From: a candidate division FCPU426 bacterium
GTDB lineage: Bacteria > Oederibacteriota > JAAXVQ01 > JAUVAV01
Direction of reading: 5' to 3'
Length of the DNA stretch: 64,000 bases
Assembly (NCBI GenBank): GCA_030591525.1
Contig: JAUVAV010000005.1
Location: forward strand, 32,349-96,348
Shown here one piece after another: positions 23,500-34,155 of the stretch. Each line of letters begins with the position of its first letter. Position 1 is the first letter of the stretch. The position numbers were made by a program, and so were the translations under genes. Below the pieces are notes generated by a model that was not told the DNA's origin, made no database searches, and saw only the letters and a list, made by a program, of their open reading frames with translations.

Positions 23500-25173
23500 A
23501 TGCCCACCCTGGGTGGTATTAGCGGCGCGTTAAAGAATATCAACCGTCTCCGGGAGATTTTGATGGTTTTAACCCGGCATGGTTTTGGGTTCCTGATCGA
23601 CCGTCTCCAGTTGGACGGTTATATATCCGCCCGGGTCCGGAGGTCTAAAAAGCAGAAATTCCGGGCCTCGCCGGCGGAGCGTGTCCGCATGATGCTGGAA
23701 GAGTTAGGTCCCACTTTTATCAAGCTCGGCCAGGCGCTCTCCATGCGTCCGGACATTGTGCCCGAAGAATATATAATCGAGTTGTCAAAACTCCAGGACC
23801 GGGTAGCGCCCTTTTCGGAAGCCGGCGTGGTGCGGATACTGAATGAGGAGTTGGGCGCTGCAAGTTCCAGGTTGTTTAAGCGCTTTGATAAAAACCCTAT
23901 GGCCGCCGCTTCCATGGCGCAGGTTCATCGAGCCGTTACCAAGGAGGGCCGGCAGGTAGTCCTGAAATTGCAACGGCCCGGCTTAAAGAAAATCGTGACA
24001 GCGGATATGGAAATCCTGCGTCTGCTGGCCAAGGCCTGGGAAAAATTCGGAAGAGAAGAACTCCCCCGCCGGCCCGTTGAATTTGTGGATGAGTTTGAGA
24101 ACATAATCAGCGAAGAACTTGATTTCCTGGTGGAAGCGCGTCATCTCGAGCGGTTCCAGGCTAATTTTAAATCCCGGCCGGACTATGGTTTTCCCAAGGT
24201 TTATTGGGAATTCTCCACCTCGCGCTGTCTCTGTTTGGAATATGTGGCCGGCCGCAAAATTTCCGATCTGGGCAAAGCTCTCCCCCAGCCGGAAAGAGAT
24301 AAATTAGCCCAGCGGTTGTTCAACGCCTATATTCTAATGACCCTGGAGGACCGCTTCTTTCATGCGGATCCGCATAGCGGCAACTTCATTCTTGATTCGG
24401 AAGGAAAATTAATAATCATCGATGCCGGTCAGGTCGGCCGCCTGGATACGGAAACCGAAGCCGCTTTTACGGACATGCTCCTGGCCTTGATCAACCGGGA
24501 TATAGATACCCTGGTAGAGGCCTATTTGCGTTTGGGTACGGCGGATGACAGCGTGGACCGGAGACTTTTGAAAAAAGATATCAGCATTTTCCTGGAACAG
24601 TATTACGACCTGCCGATCGAAAAAATATCATTTGGCAAAGCCCTGCAAAACCTGATTATGCTTTCGCTTAAGCACCGTATCAAACTGCCGCCGGATTTTG
24701 TCATTCTGGCCAAAACCTTCCTGGGAGCAGAAGGTATAGGCCGCCGGCTGAATCCGGATCTCAATCTTATTCAGGCAGCCCGGCCCACGGCTGAGGCAAT
24801 TCTGCGGCAGCGCTATAATCCGCGGCGGCTGGCCCGGGAATTTATTCGCAAAAGCCGGGAAATGCAACGATTCCTGATAGATCTGCCGGCACAGACCCAG
24901 GAACTTTTAAATAAGATAATCCATGGGCGATTGAAGATGGTATTCGAGCATAAAGGCCTGGAAGGCCTGCAACATAACCTGGACCGCGCGAGCAACCGGC
25001 TTTCCTTTGCAATGGTCGTGGCAGCCCTGATTGTCGGATCAGCCCTTATTTTAGCTTCGCAGATAGGACCGCAATGGGGCGGCTTTTCCCTGCTGGGCCT
25101 GATCGGTTTTCTGCTGGCGGGATTTTTCGGGATTGTGCTGATAATAGCGATACTGCGCTCCGGCCGCATGTAA
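23500..25173 (+). CDS. UbiB/ABC1 (ADCK) atypical kinase-like protein
   Basis: 557 residues. The family KxGQ motif lies in FIKLGQALSMRPDIVP (about 73-88); the Ala-rich loop in ASMAQVHRAV replaces the P-loop. The nucleotide-site Lys is in VVLKLQRPG, the catalytic region is FHADPHSGNFIL, and the metal-binding block reads IIDAGQVGRL, with Ala where many members have Phe (DFG). Two C-terminal membrane segments (about 505-525 and 532-555) are typical. ADCK proteins support isoprenoid quinone or lipid metabolism; the substrate here is unknown. The stop overlaps ruvX. Confidence 0.88.
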   Translation: MPTLGGISGALKNINRLREILMVLTRHGFGFLIDRLQLDGYISARVRRSKKQKFRASPAERVRMMLEELGPTFIKLGQALSMRPDIVPEEYIIELSKLQDRVAPFSEAGVVRILNEELGAASSRLFKRFDKNPMAAASMAQVHRAVTKEGRQVVLKLQRPGLKKIVTADMEILRLLAKAWEKFGREELPRRPVEFVDEFENIISEELDFLVEARHLERFQANFKSRPDYGFPKVYWEFSTSRCLCLEYVAGRKISDLGKALPQPERDKLAQRLFNAYILMTLEDRFFHADPHSGNFILDSEGKLIIIDAGQVGRLDTETEAAFTDMLLALINRDIDTLVEAYLRLGTADDSVDRRLLKKDISIFLEQYYDLPIEKISFGKALQNLIMLSLKHRIKLPPDFVILAKTFLGAEGIGRRLNPDLNLIQAARPTAEAILRQRYNPRRLAREFIRKSREMQRFLIDLPAQTQELLNKIIHGRLKMVFEHKGLEGLQHNLDRASNRLSFAMVVAALIVGSALILASQIGPQWGGFSLLGLIGFLLAGFFGIVLIIAILRSGRM

Positions 25174-25592
25174 TGTCCGAAAAACCACGTATCATCGGAC
25201 TGGATTTTGGAACCCGGCGTATCGGTGTGGCTATCTCGGATGCCCTGGGCCTGACGGCCCAGCCGCTTACCACTCTCATCAACCGGGAAGAACGCGTCTG
25301 CGAGGAGATCGCATCCCTGGTGCATACGCACCAGGCGGCTTATATTGTTATGGGTCTGCCCCTGCATATGAATGGCAGCGAGGGCGAAAAGGTCAGGGAG
25401 GCCAGGGCTTTTGGCGAGCGTCTGGCTGGCCGGGCCGGCGTGCGCGTGGAGTATATTGACGAGCGCCTGACCACGGCGGCAATTCAGCGTATGCTGAGAG
25501 AAACCCGCCTGTCCGGCCCTAAAAAGCGGCAGATGACGGATAAACTGGCCGCCGTGCTTATCCTGCAAACCTGGATGGATTCCCGAAGATAG
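25173..25592 (+). CDS. ruvX: Putative pre-16S rRNA nuclease / Holliday junction resolvase-like RuvX (YqgF)
   Basis: 139 residues with an RNase H-like fold. Motifs: GLDFGTRRIGVAISD (about 9-23) with the first catalytic Asp, VMGLPLHMNGSEG, EYIDERLTT and KRQMTDKLAAVLIL. ATG overlaps the stop of the UbiB-like gene (TAATG), so it is translationally coupled. Known to mature the 16S rRNA 5' end in E. coli. The alaS-ruvX linkage is common. Confidence 0.92.
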   Translation: MSEKPRIIGLDFGTRRIGVAISDALGLTAQPLTTLINREERVCEEIASLVHTHQAAYIVMGLPLHMNGSEGEKVREARAFGERLAGRAGVRVEYIDERLTTAAIQRMLRETRLSGPKKRQMTDKLAAVLILQTWMDSRR

Positions 25593-25674
25593 TCAAATGA
25601 AGTCCCGGATATTATTTATGCTTCGCTTAGGCTGAGTTCCAGCTTATTTCGGAAGAATTAGCAGCCGGCTGGCT

Positions 25675-28600
25675 TTACGCCGCCACAGCAGTCGATATTC
25701 TCAGGTGCATTCTCAAGTATAAACGTATAATCTCTTTATTTACCCTTATTTCGAGATCGTCAAGGTCATCGGTTATTTTTCCAAGTATCGCTTTATAGCC
25801 TCTGGCGCTGATAAAGGCCACCGGCACTACAAAGTTCATCTGCCCAACCACCTTAGGCAGTTCCCGCATATCCTCGGTATCCCAGCTTAAATCAGTAGCA
25901 ACCTCTGAGGCAATCTCCAGCAAAGGCATGCTTCTCATTTTCAATAGCAAGCTTGAGATAAAGGCGTAACTGCACAGCTTCTCAATGTCGCTAAAGGTTG
26001 TCTCTGCTTCACCCGCCAAATTAGCCGTATGTATTGATCGGAATAAAGCCGCTCCGATTTCCGCACGAGTATGCTTGACCGGATTATGTATCAGGGCGCG
26101 AAAGGTGACAGCCAGGTTATGATTGCTGTTCAGCCAAACCGCCAGTTGCTGTTTGCTTCGTATTCCGCTGAAAATTTTCCCAGTCGGCGCGTGCTTCGTT
26201 ATATCAACATCTATATCCTTCATTGTCTCCCATAACATGGAGATGCCGTCCAGTTGTACGGCGCGGTTTTCCATCTGCTGAATCACGCGGCCCAATCCCA
26301 TCTTTTCCGGCAGCACGCCGGCCACGCGTAACATAACCCGCGCCGCCGCCGCAGTTACTGGATTCGCCAATTTAACTGCATCCGGCTTGTCCGGCTCAGC
26401 TTTAAGCATACTCACACTGATGCCTGCCGGAATTATCCCTTGCGCAACCTGGCTAAGGATATCAGGAATATCCACGCTTTTTCCCGCTTCGGCCTCGATC
26501 TTCACCATGGCGGATTGAACTACTTTATTTCCATTAATCATTACTTCCCTTACGCCTAATGACCCTATAAATAAATTTTTCTTCATCGAGGTCATTCCGA
26601 TTGCCGGCGCGGGACCGAACTCGGGCTTTGAAGCGGCCAGGATACCGGTAAGCATCCGGCCCATTTCAGGGGCTAATTTTATTACTTGCGCCAGGTTATT
26701 TGCCTGATTCGCCATGACATATTTTTTCAAATTTTGCAGCATACTCAGGGTTGCTTGATCCATGGCTGTGCTATTATCCAATAGGCTGTCTATCAACAGC
26801 ACCAAGGCAGCTGCATCCGCCGGAGAAAGCCCCATCACGCCATAGGTCTTCTTCACTCCGGCGTCAAGTTGAACCTCTCCCATTTCCAGATTTTGCGTCA
26901 GCAGGTCCAACAATCCATTGACTACCAATTTATTCATTTCAGAATTACGGCTTTCCGTTGCGGCCTGCAACTGGGCTTGCATGGCTGACAATACCGGCGT
27001 AGCCCTGGCGCGGGATAGAGCTTCCAGGATTGTGGCTGGTTCCAATTCCGCGTTTTCCGAGCTGAGCAGCGTAATTAATTCGGCTCTCATTTCATTTGAA
27101 AAAATCAGAGGCACGGCCTTGGCAGAAGTAAATTTATTTCCCAGCAGGCTTAAGGCTTTAATGATATCGAGTACAGTCAGGTTGATTTCTGTTGCCTTTG
27201 CCCAAGCTTGGCCCACCGGCTGAGCGCTGGTGGATTTCCGCACTTCTTCGATTGCTATTTGCTCAGCCATAATTTCATCTATACTGGTGGCAAGTTCCAG
27301 CGCCGCTTTTTCCGGTATGGTCGAGATGTACTTCTGGCCGTGATATTTCAAAACTTCAGCCAATAATCGATTAGAGGCCTGATAGTACAGACGGAGGCTT
27401 CCAGATTGGAGATTGTTTGGCTCTCTAGCGTCAAATATATTGTTGACCAAAGTCTCACTCAAAAATATATCCATCTGTCCGGTTTTATCATTTTCAGTAA
27501 CTTGGCAAAAAGCCGGATTAATGCCGGCTGCTTTGGGCAGAACCCGGAATACGATCCGGCTCAATGCATAATCCGGCTGTAGCTCCGCTGCTATGCCGGC
27601 AAAATACGATTGGAGTTTTGCCCGCATCTCCTCATCAGCATTGACCTTCTGTTCCAAGGCTGCTATGCGCGCTTGCTGATCCGGTTCTGCTTCTGTCGTG
27701 CTTTGCTCACCCGGGGCAAAAAGTTTTGTAACCGCGTTCAAAAACAGCATGGGTATTACTCTAAGACCGGGGAAGAGCCTGTACAGGAAAAACGGCTTGA
27801 ATATAATCGGCGTGTTGAATTTAAATTCGGCAACTCCCGGCCGCTCTGTCAACACCTCAACCGCTTCAGGTCGGAACATATAATCAGACATCTGGCTTGA
27901 GACAGGCAGCGGACGATACTGGCTTTTTAACCATCCTGGGAATAGAATCCCGATTAAGCCTAAACCCGCCGCAAGCATGGCATAATAAATGCCGGTATTT
28001 GTCAGGAGCACACTCCAGCCGGACGTCTCCATCACCGCTAGGCCATCCGGCAGGGCAAAGGCGCTGCCAATTAAACCTGTTATGGCTGCTAAAATCAGAG
28101 CGCTTCGTCCTAACCAGCGAAATCCCAGAAATTTTGCAGACGTTTCTGCTTCCAAACCTAAGATTTTGTCCTGGGCAAGCCTCATTCCTTTGGGGTTCTC
28201 CAGCATGCCGCAATGCTTGGCATTGGGGACGATTTCTATTTTATCCGCTGAAATGCCGGCAGCTATCAATATTTCTTTGCCTTCATGTTGGGCTGATATC
28301 ATATCTCCATCTTTTCGCGTAATAGCTTTAACTTCCTCTTTAGTATAAAGATAATCGTTGTCAAATTCCCCGGCAATTACGCTGATCTTAACCCCCTTGT
28401 CTTTAAGTTGTGTGATCAGATTAATATAATGACTTTTATCGGTTTTTTCCAAATAGTTACAAACCTGCAAGTATATTTGCGGGTCAGCGGAAAATAAGCC
28501 CCGGATCACGGCCTTAAGACTCTTGACGCTGCGTATATTTTTTCTAAAAACGAAAGGCTTAAACTTCCACCACAAAATTCCGGCATAAAGCAGGGTCCCA

Positions 28601-31600
28601 AGTACGGGAACATGGCCCAGTGCCAAAACAAATTTTGCTGCCCAGGAATATTTGGCGATTAATTCATAAAGCGCCCTCTGTTCTTTTAAACCGGCCTCAG
28701 ATTGCTTATTTACCCAGGTATCCATATAAGTAATGTGCAAATCTTCTCCCGGCTCATAATTGTTTAATAATTCGGCGGCAATATTTCCACCCATGGAGTG
28801 GCCTATAAAAGTAAATTTATCTTCTCCGGATAAGGGGCCATTTTTACCCTTCAAATATTTTATTAACAATTCGGTTTCATAAGTAAAGTCCGCAAAATCC
28901 AATTCCTTTTTCGTGTAATCGTAGCCTTTGAGCTGTGATTTGCCAAAGCCTTTCAAATCCACGGACAAGACATTAAATCCCCATTTTTGATAATATTTCA
29001 AATCATGGTGCCAATAATCCAGATTGCCGCCCAAACCATGGATATATACCAGCGTGCCTTTCGGATCCGTGTTTGCTTGACGTGGTCTGAACTGATAATG
29101 AAGTTTGACTTTTTGCCCACTTTGATCGGTTACGGTATGCGTGGTTTTTGGCTTGAGAAAGGGGGAATTTAAGACCTTTAGTAGTTTCCCCTTTAGCCAG
29201 ATTAACGATTTAGGGGAAGACTGGATAAAGATTCCAAGCAGTAGGAAACTGATGATGCCTGAAAGCAGCAGACTCTCTTCAGTCAGCATTGCAAAATACG
29301 AAAATGGTAAAAATACGAAAGATAGTAATTTTGCTCCGGGAGTATCTGCAGGCTTTATTTGGAGGCGTTGGTCCGGAGAAGATGGAAGGCTTTCACAAAT
29401 TGCGGAACCAACGAGAGAACGCGTAAATAACTTGACTAAATTCGTATTTTTTTCGTCCTCGGTCACCTCCCGGAATATCTCCGGCATGATTTCCGCGCAT
29501 GTCCGTAACCAGGATTCTGCGACTTGATCATCAAGCCCAAAGAACAACTCCGCGTCGATAAAGGAAAGCATTTCCTTAATGGTCCGCTTCCTGAGCTGTT
29601 CGCGCAGAGCCTTATTCTCTAGCGCCGCTTTAAGATACGCGGCATCGCTCTTATTCAAAATACCCACCAACGCCTCGATATTAGCCGTCTCCTTAATTCC
29701 TTCCAAATCCGCTGGACTGATGACACCTTTAACTCTATCCGACAAAGTTTTCTCCAGAAAATCTTGAGGCCAATCAGGCTGGCGTAAAGCCTCTAAAGTA
29801 TTCTTCTCGATTTTCTCCTCTAGTTTTTGGTAATGCGCAGAGCTTAAAACCCGTTTGATATTCATGATCTTATCAGTGAATTCATGGGGAAGGGATGTCC
29901 ACGAAGCGCTTCTGATCAGGTCTGATATAAACGGCGGATAGGACCGGCCTGGTTCTGGTTTTTTCAGATATGACATTAATGCCAGTGTTTTTTTTCTGAC
30001 ACTTATTAAATCTTCCCGGTTATCGCCATTTTCAAGCAGCTCTTCCAGGGCGGCAAGTTCCTGGGCGGTGATTATTTTTAAAATGGATTCTTTCCCTGCC
30101 TTCGCCCTAAATACCTCAAATCGTAATTTTATTTTTTCGATTTCCTTTTTATAAATGTCCTCGCTGCCGGGTTGCAAAGTTTCATTTATTGTGTCTAATT
30201 TATCTTTATCCAGAATATCTTTCAAATCCAACAATATATGAGGAGTATCTATGATCAGTCTTTTCAAATTATTATATTTTGTTTCTTCATCCAAATCCAT
30301 TTCCGCTGTTAGGAGTTTGAAAACATGCGGATCCATATCTAATGAGTTCGTTTGATCAATGTAATTTTTTAAAATACTTTTGATTTTCCCGTTATCGTTT
30401 TCCGTTAAGGCGTGTGTGTATGCTTTTTTCTCATCGGAATTGGCGATTTTCTTGAGAATGTTTTTCGAGTCATTTTCGTTTAACTTGCTAATTATCTCAA
30501 CAATGTTTGTCAGACAAAGGTCTAAATCCCGGACCTCATTTTCATCAAGTCTTGTTTTTATTTTCTTGAGCGGACGCATAAACAGGATATCTCTGACTAT
30601 TTGATAATTCTGATCTTTGAGTGCTTGTTTTGCCGTGGCTCTTTCGGCCTCGGGCAATACACCCAAGAGTTGATCTTTTAGTGTGGTTGAAAAAAAATTC
30701 TGGACATCAGCGGACCCTTCTTTTATTGCCGAAGTTAAAGCCATGAAATTCATGATTCCGATAGCGGCCTTTATTTTTTCCGATACGCTTTGGGTTTTCA
30801 TATACCGCACGTCACTCTCAAAGCGCTGCATTAAGCCCACATCATCGGTAGTTAAAAAGCGCTTTAACCAGGTTGTGATGACCTCCTCTTTATCTTCGTC
30901 AGAAGCTTTGAGTATGTCCCGCAAAGTATGCAGGTTTTTTTCTTCCGCTATGCTCTTCCGGCGCGCCTCGTCTCTGTGGTTAAACAGGTCCGTAACATAA
31001 CCGGCAATCATTAGGAAAGTATCTTTTCCCGCTTTCGTGGTTACAAAATCCAAACCTATCTTCTTTTGTTTCACTTCTTGCCATTTATTCCAGAAAACAT
31101 TAGGAAAAAGCGAACAAAGGGCCAGCAATCTATGGGGGGCTTCAACAATATCCGTCTTGCCATCAAGAAAACGTTGGTAGTCCGTAATTTGAGTATTAAT
31201 CGTCTCCATATATTCCTTGATTTTCTTTTCTATCTCATCCTCCTTTGCTGCAACCGCTGTCTCCAGGCGCTTGGTCTCAGAGCTGTTCATTATCTGGGCA
31301 AGCCCTTTTAAATCTTTTTTTATTATCGCGTTCCTGAAATCTTCATATGCATCTGAAGACAACACATTCTGTATGTTGGTAAAAGCTTCTTCAGTGAAAA
31401 GAGAAAAAATATGGTTTGCGTCTTCCGCCGTTTGTTCCGGCTTGCGTAAGATAGCTTCCAAACTACGCCACTCAGGGCCAGAAAATATTTTTGCAAGCTT
31501 AATTTTTTCAGAATTGGTTTGACGAAATGCCGCCAATTTAAACTTTGTTGTTTCAACATCCTCAAAATTTTCGGTGGTTAGCATCTTTTCAATCAAAGAC

Positions 31601-33777
31601 GCAGGATCAGCAGGCAGACTTTTATTTTCATCTATTCTTGTGATCCCACCCGAGATGCCGATAAAAGACAATCCTGCAAGCAAGGATACGGCGGCATGGT
31701 GAATGTCCGGCAAGGGGATTTGACCGGCTAATAAACTGTTGATTAAGAACGAGATGCCTGCCAACCCGCCAAAGGATATTGCATACTTGGTGGGAATTTG
31801 AAATATGCGGTCAATAACTTGTGACGCCTGCGGCGCTAATAAAACCAATACGATCCCCACCGGCGCAAGCAGCAACCCTGCTTGCGCTCCGGCAATCAGG
31901 CTGACTGCCACCAGAGCTGCTGTGACAATTGCGCCGCTGATCAGATAAGGCATAGCCTGACGCAGGCTGGGGGAACCTTTCTCTTTCAGCAGACGTTCAA
32001 GATTTACTCCCTGGGCAGGCATTATCACTACTTGACTGCGTCCGATGGGCATAGCCACCATACCAGGCTTTGCGCGGATTTTTTTCGAGATTAGCGATAA
32101 AAGGTTGTTCGTATAAAATACAACTGTGTTTTTTGCGCGCATGATTATTTCGTTGGGCTCAAGCTTTAAATTATTCGCTAACCATTCATCCGCTTTTGCC
32201 CGGTAAATCGCAAGTAATTCATCCCCGGTTTTAACCCGGCTGCTTAATTTTTCTATAATTCCATTGGTTACCAATATCTCGATTGTGTCGTTAAATAGTT
32301 TTTGGGCCGGATTTAACAGGGTGTCCGGGATTACAGCTTTTACTTTGGCAGCCGCGGTCTCGAGAAAATTCGTCGGCAACGACATGATATTCTGGTTCTG
32401 CGCCAGCAGCTTTTCCAGAGGGGTCTTGCGGTTCTTCAGCAGGGAGAAATACGGATTAAGGATATCCTGATGGTTTATCCGTGGTTTTACGTTTAGGTAG
32501 GAAATCCCTCGCTGCTTCAATTCGGCCAGCACTTTTGGGGTATGGTAGCCGCCGATTACCATCAGCGCAATCCGCGTATCGCGATTTTTCATGCGGTCCA
32601 GCGTGTTGTTGACAAACGCCACGCTGCGCTCATCCGCGACCTGGTAAAACTTTTTCACTTCTTCCAGATAACCGTCCAGGGCATACACTTGCGCGTCCAG
32701 CAGGAATTCATCCAGCTCGTCATGCCGGGCGATATATTCCGTGAACCGCTTTACTTTGAACGCTTCCGGCTGGCGCCGGTATTCCGCGATCTCTTCCGGC
32801 GCGGCGGAGATATTCACAAGTCTTTCAATGATGTCCAGACGGCGATCCAACTGATCCAGGGTTACCTGTTCTCCGGTGGTATACAACCGCGTGCGCAGAC
32901 ACTGGTCGAGGATTTCGATCTCCTTGAACAATCCATCCGAAGCCACGGATTCGACAAAAATGCTTTTGCGTTGGGAAACATAAAGTCTTAGGTTGGGATA
33001 CGCGTCCAGGTTTTCTTTTTGTTTCTGAGCGTATTTATATAAAAACCCAGAGTATTTGAGTAACGGAATCTCGCCTTGGCGAAACCCGGACCGTTGGGCG
33101 TCAAAAGCTTTTAAGGCCGGAGGGTATACCTCCAGCTTGATTTCATGCAGGGTCTCGCGTAAATCGTAGATATATCCCTGGCTCTCGTGGTTTAAAAATA
33201 GCATAACGGATTCGCGGTTTGCAGTATAAAGGTTTTCGTTCTCGATTCCTTCCAGCCAGATAGGATGTTTCCCATTGACCGCATAGAGTTCAGGTCCGGT
33301 CATTTTTCCCTGTTTGACCAGATACTCTCCGACTTCCCGTCTGACGCTCTCGATCGGCACGGTTGCAAGCTTGGTAACATTGATCGGCCGGGACGCGCCT
33401 TCAACATTCACCAGTTGCAGGCTGTGTTCGCGCGCCAGCTTGTCGATGATTTTGGATATGTTGGTCTGGACCTCGAAATTGCAATGCAGGTCTTGAACAC
33501 ACACAACCAAATTCTCTCCGCCCTGATACGCTTCGGTTATGGTCCCGAATTGTTTGGGGATTTTTACCGGACTCTGATGGAAGAGCACGGTAGGGGCTAA
33601 TCCCGGAAAAGCCTGGGCCTCAAACGCCCAGGTCAGATAAGGAAACACAAAAGTGATGCTCACTAGAACCGAGATGATCCTGGTTAGCGTACGTCTCCGC
33701 GGTTTAAGCCATGGGGACAGGGATAATAATTTTGTAGGAGATGAATTGATTCTTAAAATAAAGTTTAACAAATGCAT
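25675..33777 (-). CDS. Giant 2,700-residue multi-domain membrane protein with alpha/beta hydrolase
   Basis: One uninterrupted frame of 2,700 residues; AAAGGAG precedes the ATG. A hydrophobic signal or anchor segment lies at about 33-51. Domain 1 (about 85-430) has VQDLHCNFE (94-102), VNVEGA (123-128) and MVIGGYHTP (near 403-411), a His/Glu/Gly-x-His pattern recalling the EreA/ChaN/TraB superfamily. Membrane segments follow at about 620-730, then a long charged helical region (about 740-1480) and a further membrane segment near 1490-1525. An alpha/beta hydrolase (about 1560-1860) has oxyanion HGLGG near 1579, nucleophile GHSMGG near 1660, Asp in EFDND near 1806 and His in AKHCGM near 1852. More membrane segments lie at about 1890-1950, then about 700 mostly helical residues. 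Giant proteins of this kind are reported in Omnitrophota. The role is unknown. An envelope location is likely. Confidence 0.85.
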   Translation of the reverse strand: MHLLNFILRINSSPTKLLSLSPWLKPRRRTLTRIISVLVSITFVFPYLTWAFEAQAFPGLAPTVLFHQSPVKIPKQFGTITEAYQGGENLVVCVQDLHCNFEVQTNISKIIDKLAREHSLQLVNVEGASRPINVTKLATVPIESVRREVGEYLVKQGKMTGPELYAVNGKHPIWLEGIENENLYTANRESVMLFLNHESQGYIYDLRETLHEIKLEVYPPALKAFDAQRSGFRQGEIPLLKYSGFLYKYAQKQKENLDAYPNLRLYVSQRKSIFVESVASDGLFKEIEILDQCLRTRLYTTGEQVTLDQLDRRLDIIERLVNISAAPEEIAEYRRQPEAFKVKRFTEYIARHDELDEFLLDAQVYALDGYLEEVKKFYQVADERSVAFVNNTLDRMKNRDTRIALMVIGGYHTPKVLAELKQRGISYLNVKPRINHQDILNPYFSLLKNRKTPLEKLLAQNQNIMSLPTNFLETAAAKVKAVIPDTLLNPAQKLFNDTIEILVTNGIIEKLSSRVKTGDELLAIYRAKADEWLANNLKLEPNEIIMRAKNTVVFYTNNLLSLISKKIRAKPGMVAMPIGRSQVVIMPAQGVNLERLLKEKGSPSLRQAMPYLISGAIVTAALVAVSLIAGAQAGLLLAPVGIVLVLLAPQASQVIDRIFQIPTKYAISFGGLAGISFLINSLLAGQIPLPDIHHAAVSLLAGLSFIGISGGITRIDENKSLPADPASLIEKMLTTENFEDVETTKFKLAAFRQTNSEKIKLAKIFSGPEWRSLEAILRKPEQTAEDANHIFSLFTEEAFTNIQNVLSSDAYEDFRNAIIKKDLKGLAQIMNSSETKRLETAVAAKEDEIEKKIKEYMETINTQITDYQRFLDGKTDIVEAPHRLLALCSLFPNVFWNKWQEVKQKKIGLDFVTTKAGKDTFLMIAGYVTDLFNHRDEARRKSIAEEKNLHTLRDILKASDEDKEEVITTWLKRFLTTDDVGLMQRFESDVRYMKTQSVSEKIKAAIGIMNFMALTSAIKEGSADVQNFFSTTLKDQLLGVLPEAERATAKQALKDQNYQIVRDILFMRPLKKIKTRLDENEVRDLDLCLTNIVEIISKLNENDSKNILKKIANSDEKKAYTHALTENDNGKIKSILKNYIDQTNSLDMDPHVFKLLTAEMDLDEETKYNNLKRLIIDTPHILLDLKDILDKDKLDTINETLQPGSEDIYKKEIEKIKLRFEVFRAKAGKESILKIITAQELAALEELLENGDNREDLISVRKKTLALMSYLKKPEPGRSYPPFISDLIRSASWTSLPHEFTDKIMNIKRVLSSAHYQKLEEKIEKNTLEALRQPDWPQDFLEKTLSDRVKGVISPADLEGIKETANIEALVGILNKSDAAYLKAALENKALREQLRKRTIKEMLSFIDAELFFGLDDQVAESWLRTCAEIMPEIFREVTEDEKNTNLVKLFTRSLVGSAICESLPSSPDQRLQIKPADTPGAKLLSFVFLPFSYFAMLTEESLLLSGIISFLLLGIFIQSSPKSLIWLKGKLLKVLNSPFLKPKTTHTVTDQSGQKVKLHYQFRPRQANTDPKGTLVYIHGLGGNLDYWHHDLKYYQKWGFNVLSVDLKGFGKSQLKGYDYTKKELDFADFTYETELLIKYLKGKNGPLSGEDKFTFIGHSMGGNIAAELLNNYEPGEDLHITYMDTWVNKQSEAGLKEQRALYELIAKYSWAAKFVLALGHVPVLGTLLYAGILWWKFKPFVFRKNIRSVKSLKAVIRGLFSADPQIYLQVCNYLEKTDKSHYINLITQLKDKGVKISVIAGEFDNDYLYTKEEVKAITRKDGDMISAQHEGKEILIAAGISADKIEIVPNAKHCGMLENPKGMRLAQDKILGLEAETSAKFLGFRWLGRSALILAAITGLIGSAFALPDGLAVMETSGWSVLLTNTGIYYAMLAAGLGLIGILFPGWLKSQYRPLPVSSQMSDYMFRPEAVEVLTERPGVAEFKFNTPIIFKPFFLYRLFPGLRVIPMLFLNAVTKLFAPGEQSTTEAEPDQQARIAALEQKVNADEEMRAKLQSYFAGIAAELQPDYALSRIVFRVLPKAAGINPAFCQVTENDKTGQMDIFLSETLVNNIFDAREPNNLQSGSLRLYYQASNRLLAEVLKYHGQKYISTIPEKAALELATSIDEIMAEQIAIEEVRKSTSAQPVGQAWAKATEINLTVLDIIKALSLLGNKFTSAKAVPLIFSNEMRAELITLLSSENAELEPATILEALSRARATPVLSAMQAQLQAATESRNSEMNKLVVNGLLDLLTQNLEMGEVQLDAGVKKTYGVMGLSPADAAALVLLIDSLLDNSTAMDQATLSMLQNLKKYVMANQANNLAQVIKLAPEMGRMLTGILAASKPEFGPAPAIGMTSMKKNLFIGSLGVREVMINGNKVVQSAMVKIEAEAGKSVDIPDILSQVAQGIIPAGISVSMLKAEPDKPDAVKLANPVTAAAARVMLRVAGVLPEKMGLGRVIQQMENRAVQLDGISMLWETMKDIDVDITKHAPTGKIFSGIRSKQQLAVWLNSNHNLAVTFRALIHNPVKHTRAEIGAALFRSIHTANLAGEAETTFSDIEKLCSYAFISSLLLKMRSMPLLEIASEVATDLSWDTEDMRELPKVVGQMNFVVPVAFISARGYKAILGKITDDLDDLEIRVNKEIIRLYLRMHLRISTAVAA

Positions 33778-33836
33778 GCACTAAACTCCTTTAAAATTAA
33801 AGAGTTAAAGAATGGTTTATTAAGTAAAGTAACCTA

Positions 33837-33847
33837 AGTATATCACA
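33837..33847 (-). promoter_or_regulatory. Candidate extended -10 element for the giant gene
   Basis: On the minus strand TGTGATATACT: TATACT (33842-33837) preceded by TGA, an extended -10. No convincing -35. About 60 bases before the ATG. Confidence 0.35.
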
Positions 33848-34069
33848 AAATTTTAATAATTTCATGTTTTCAAAAAAAATATTTTATTTAAACTGCTTTA
33901 TCACAGATGTGTCATAATGACACATTATCAAGGTGGATTGATAACGGATAGCATAATTTATCAAACAATTTAAAGGTGAATTTTAATCACAAGTGCAACA
34001 GTTTGTAAGTTAGAAGTTAACCTAATAACAGGCACTGAGTAATATTCAGAATTTAAGGTTGTTTTAGGT

Positions 34070-34155
34070 CGTCATTCCGGCGAAAGCCGGAATCCAGGAT
34101 GCGCACTCTTTATTTTACAATGCTTTTCTGGATTCCGGCTTTCGCCGGAATGACG
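34070..34155. repeat. GTCATTCCGGC...GCCGGAATGAC hairpin with 28-base perfect arms
   Basis: Arms 34070-34097 and 34128-34155 are exact reverse complements, and each arm itself contains the palindrome TTCCGGCGAAAGCCGGAA. The loop word ACAATGCTTTTCTGGATTCC is shared with the MITE-like element at 36689-36861. Similar repeats are widespread in bacteria. Confidence 0.85.

Noticed and set aside
32542..32991. 149-codon plus-strand frame inside the giant gene
   Set aside because: Antisense to the conserved N-terminal domain of the giant protein, with no ribosome binding site or recognisable motif.
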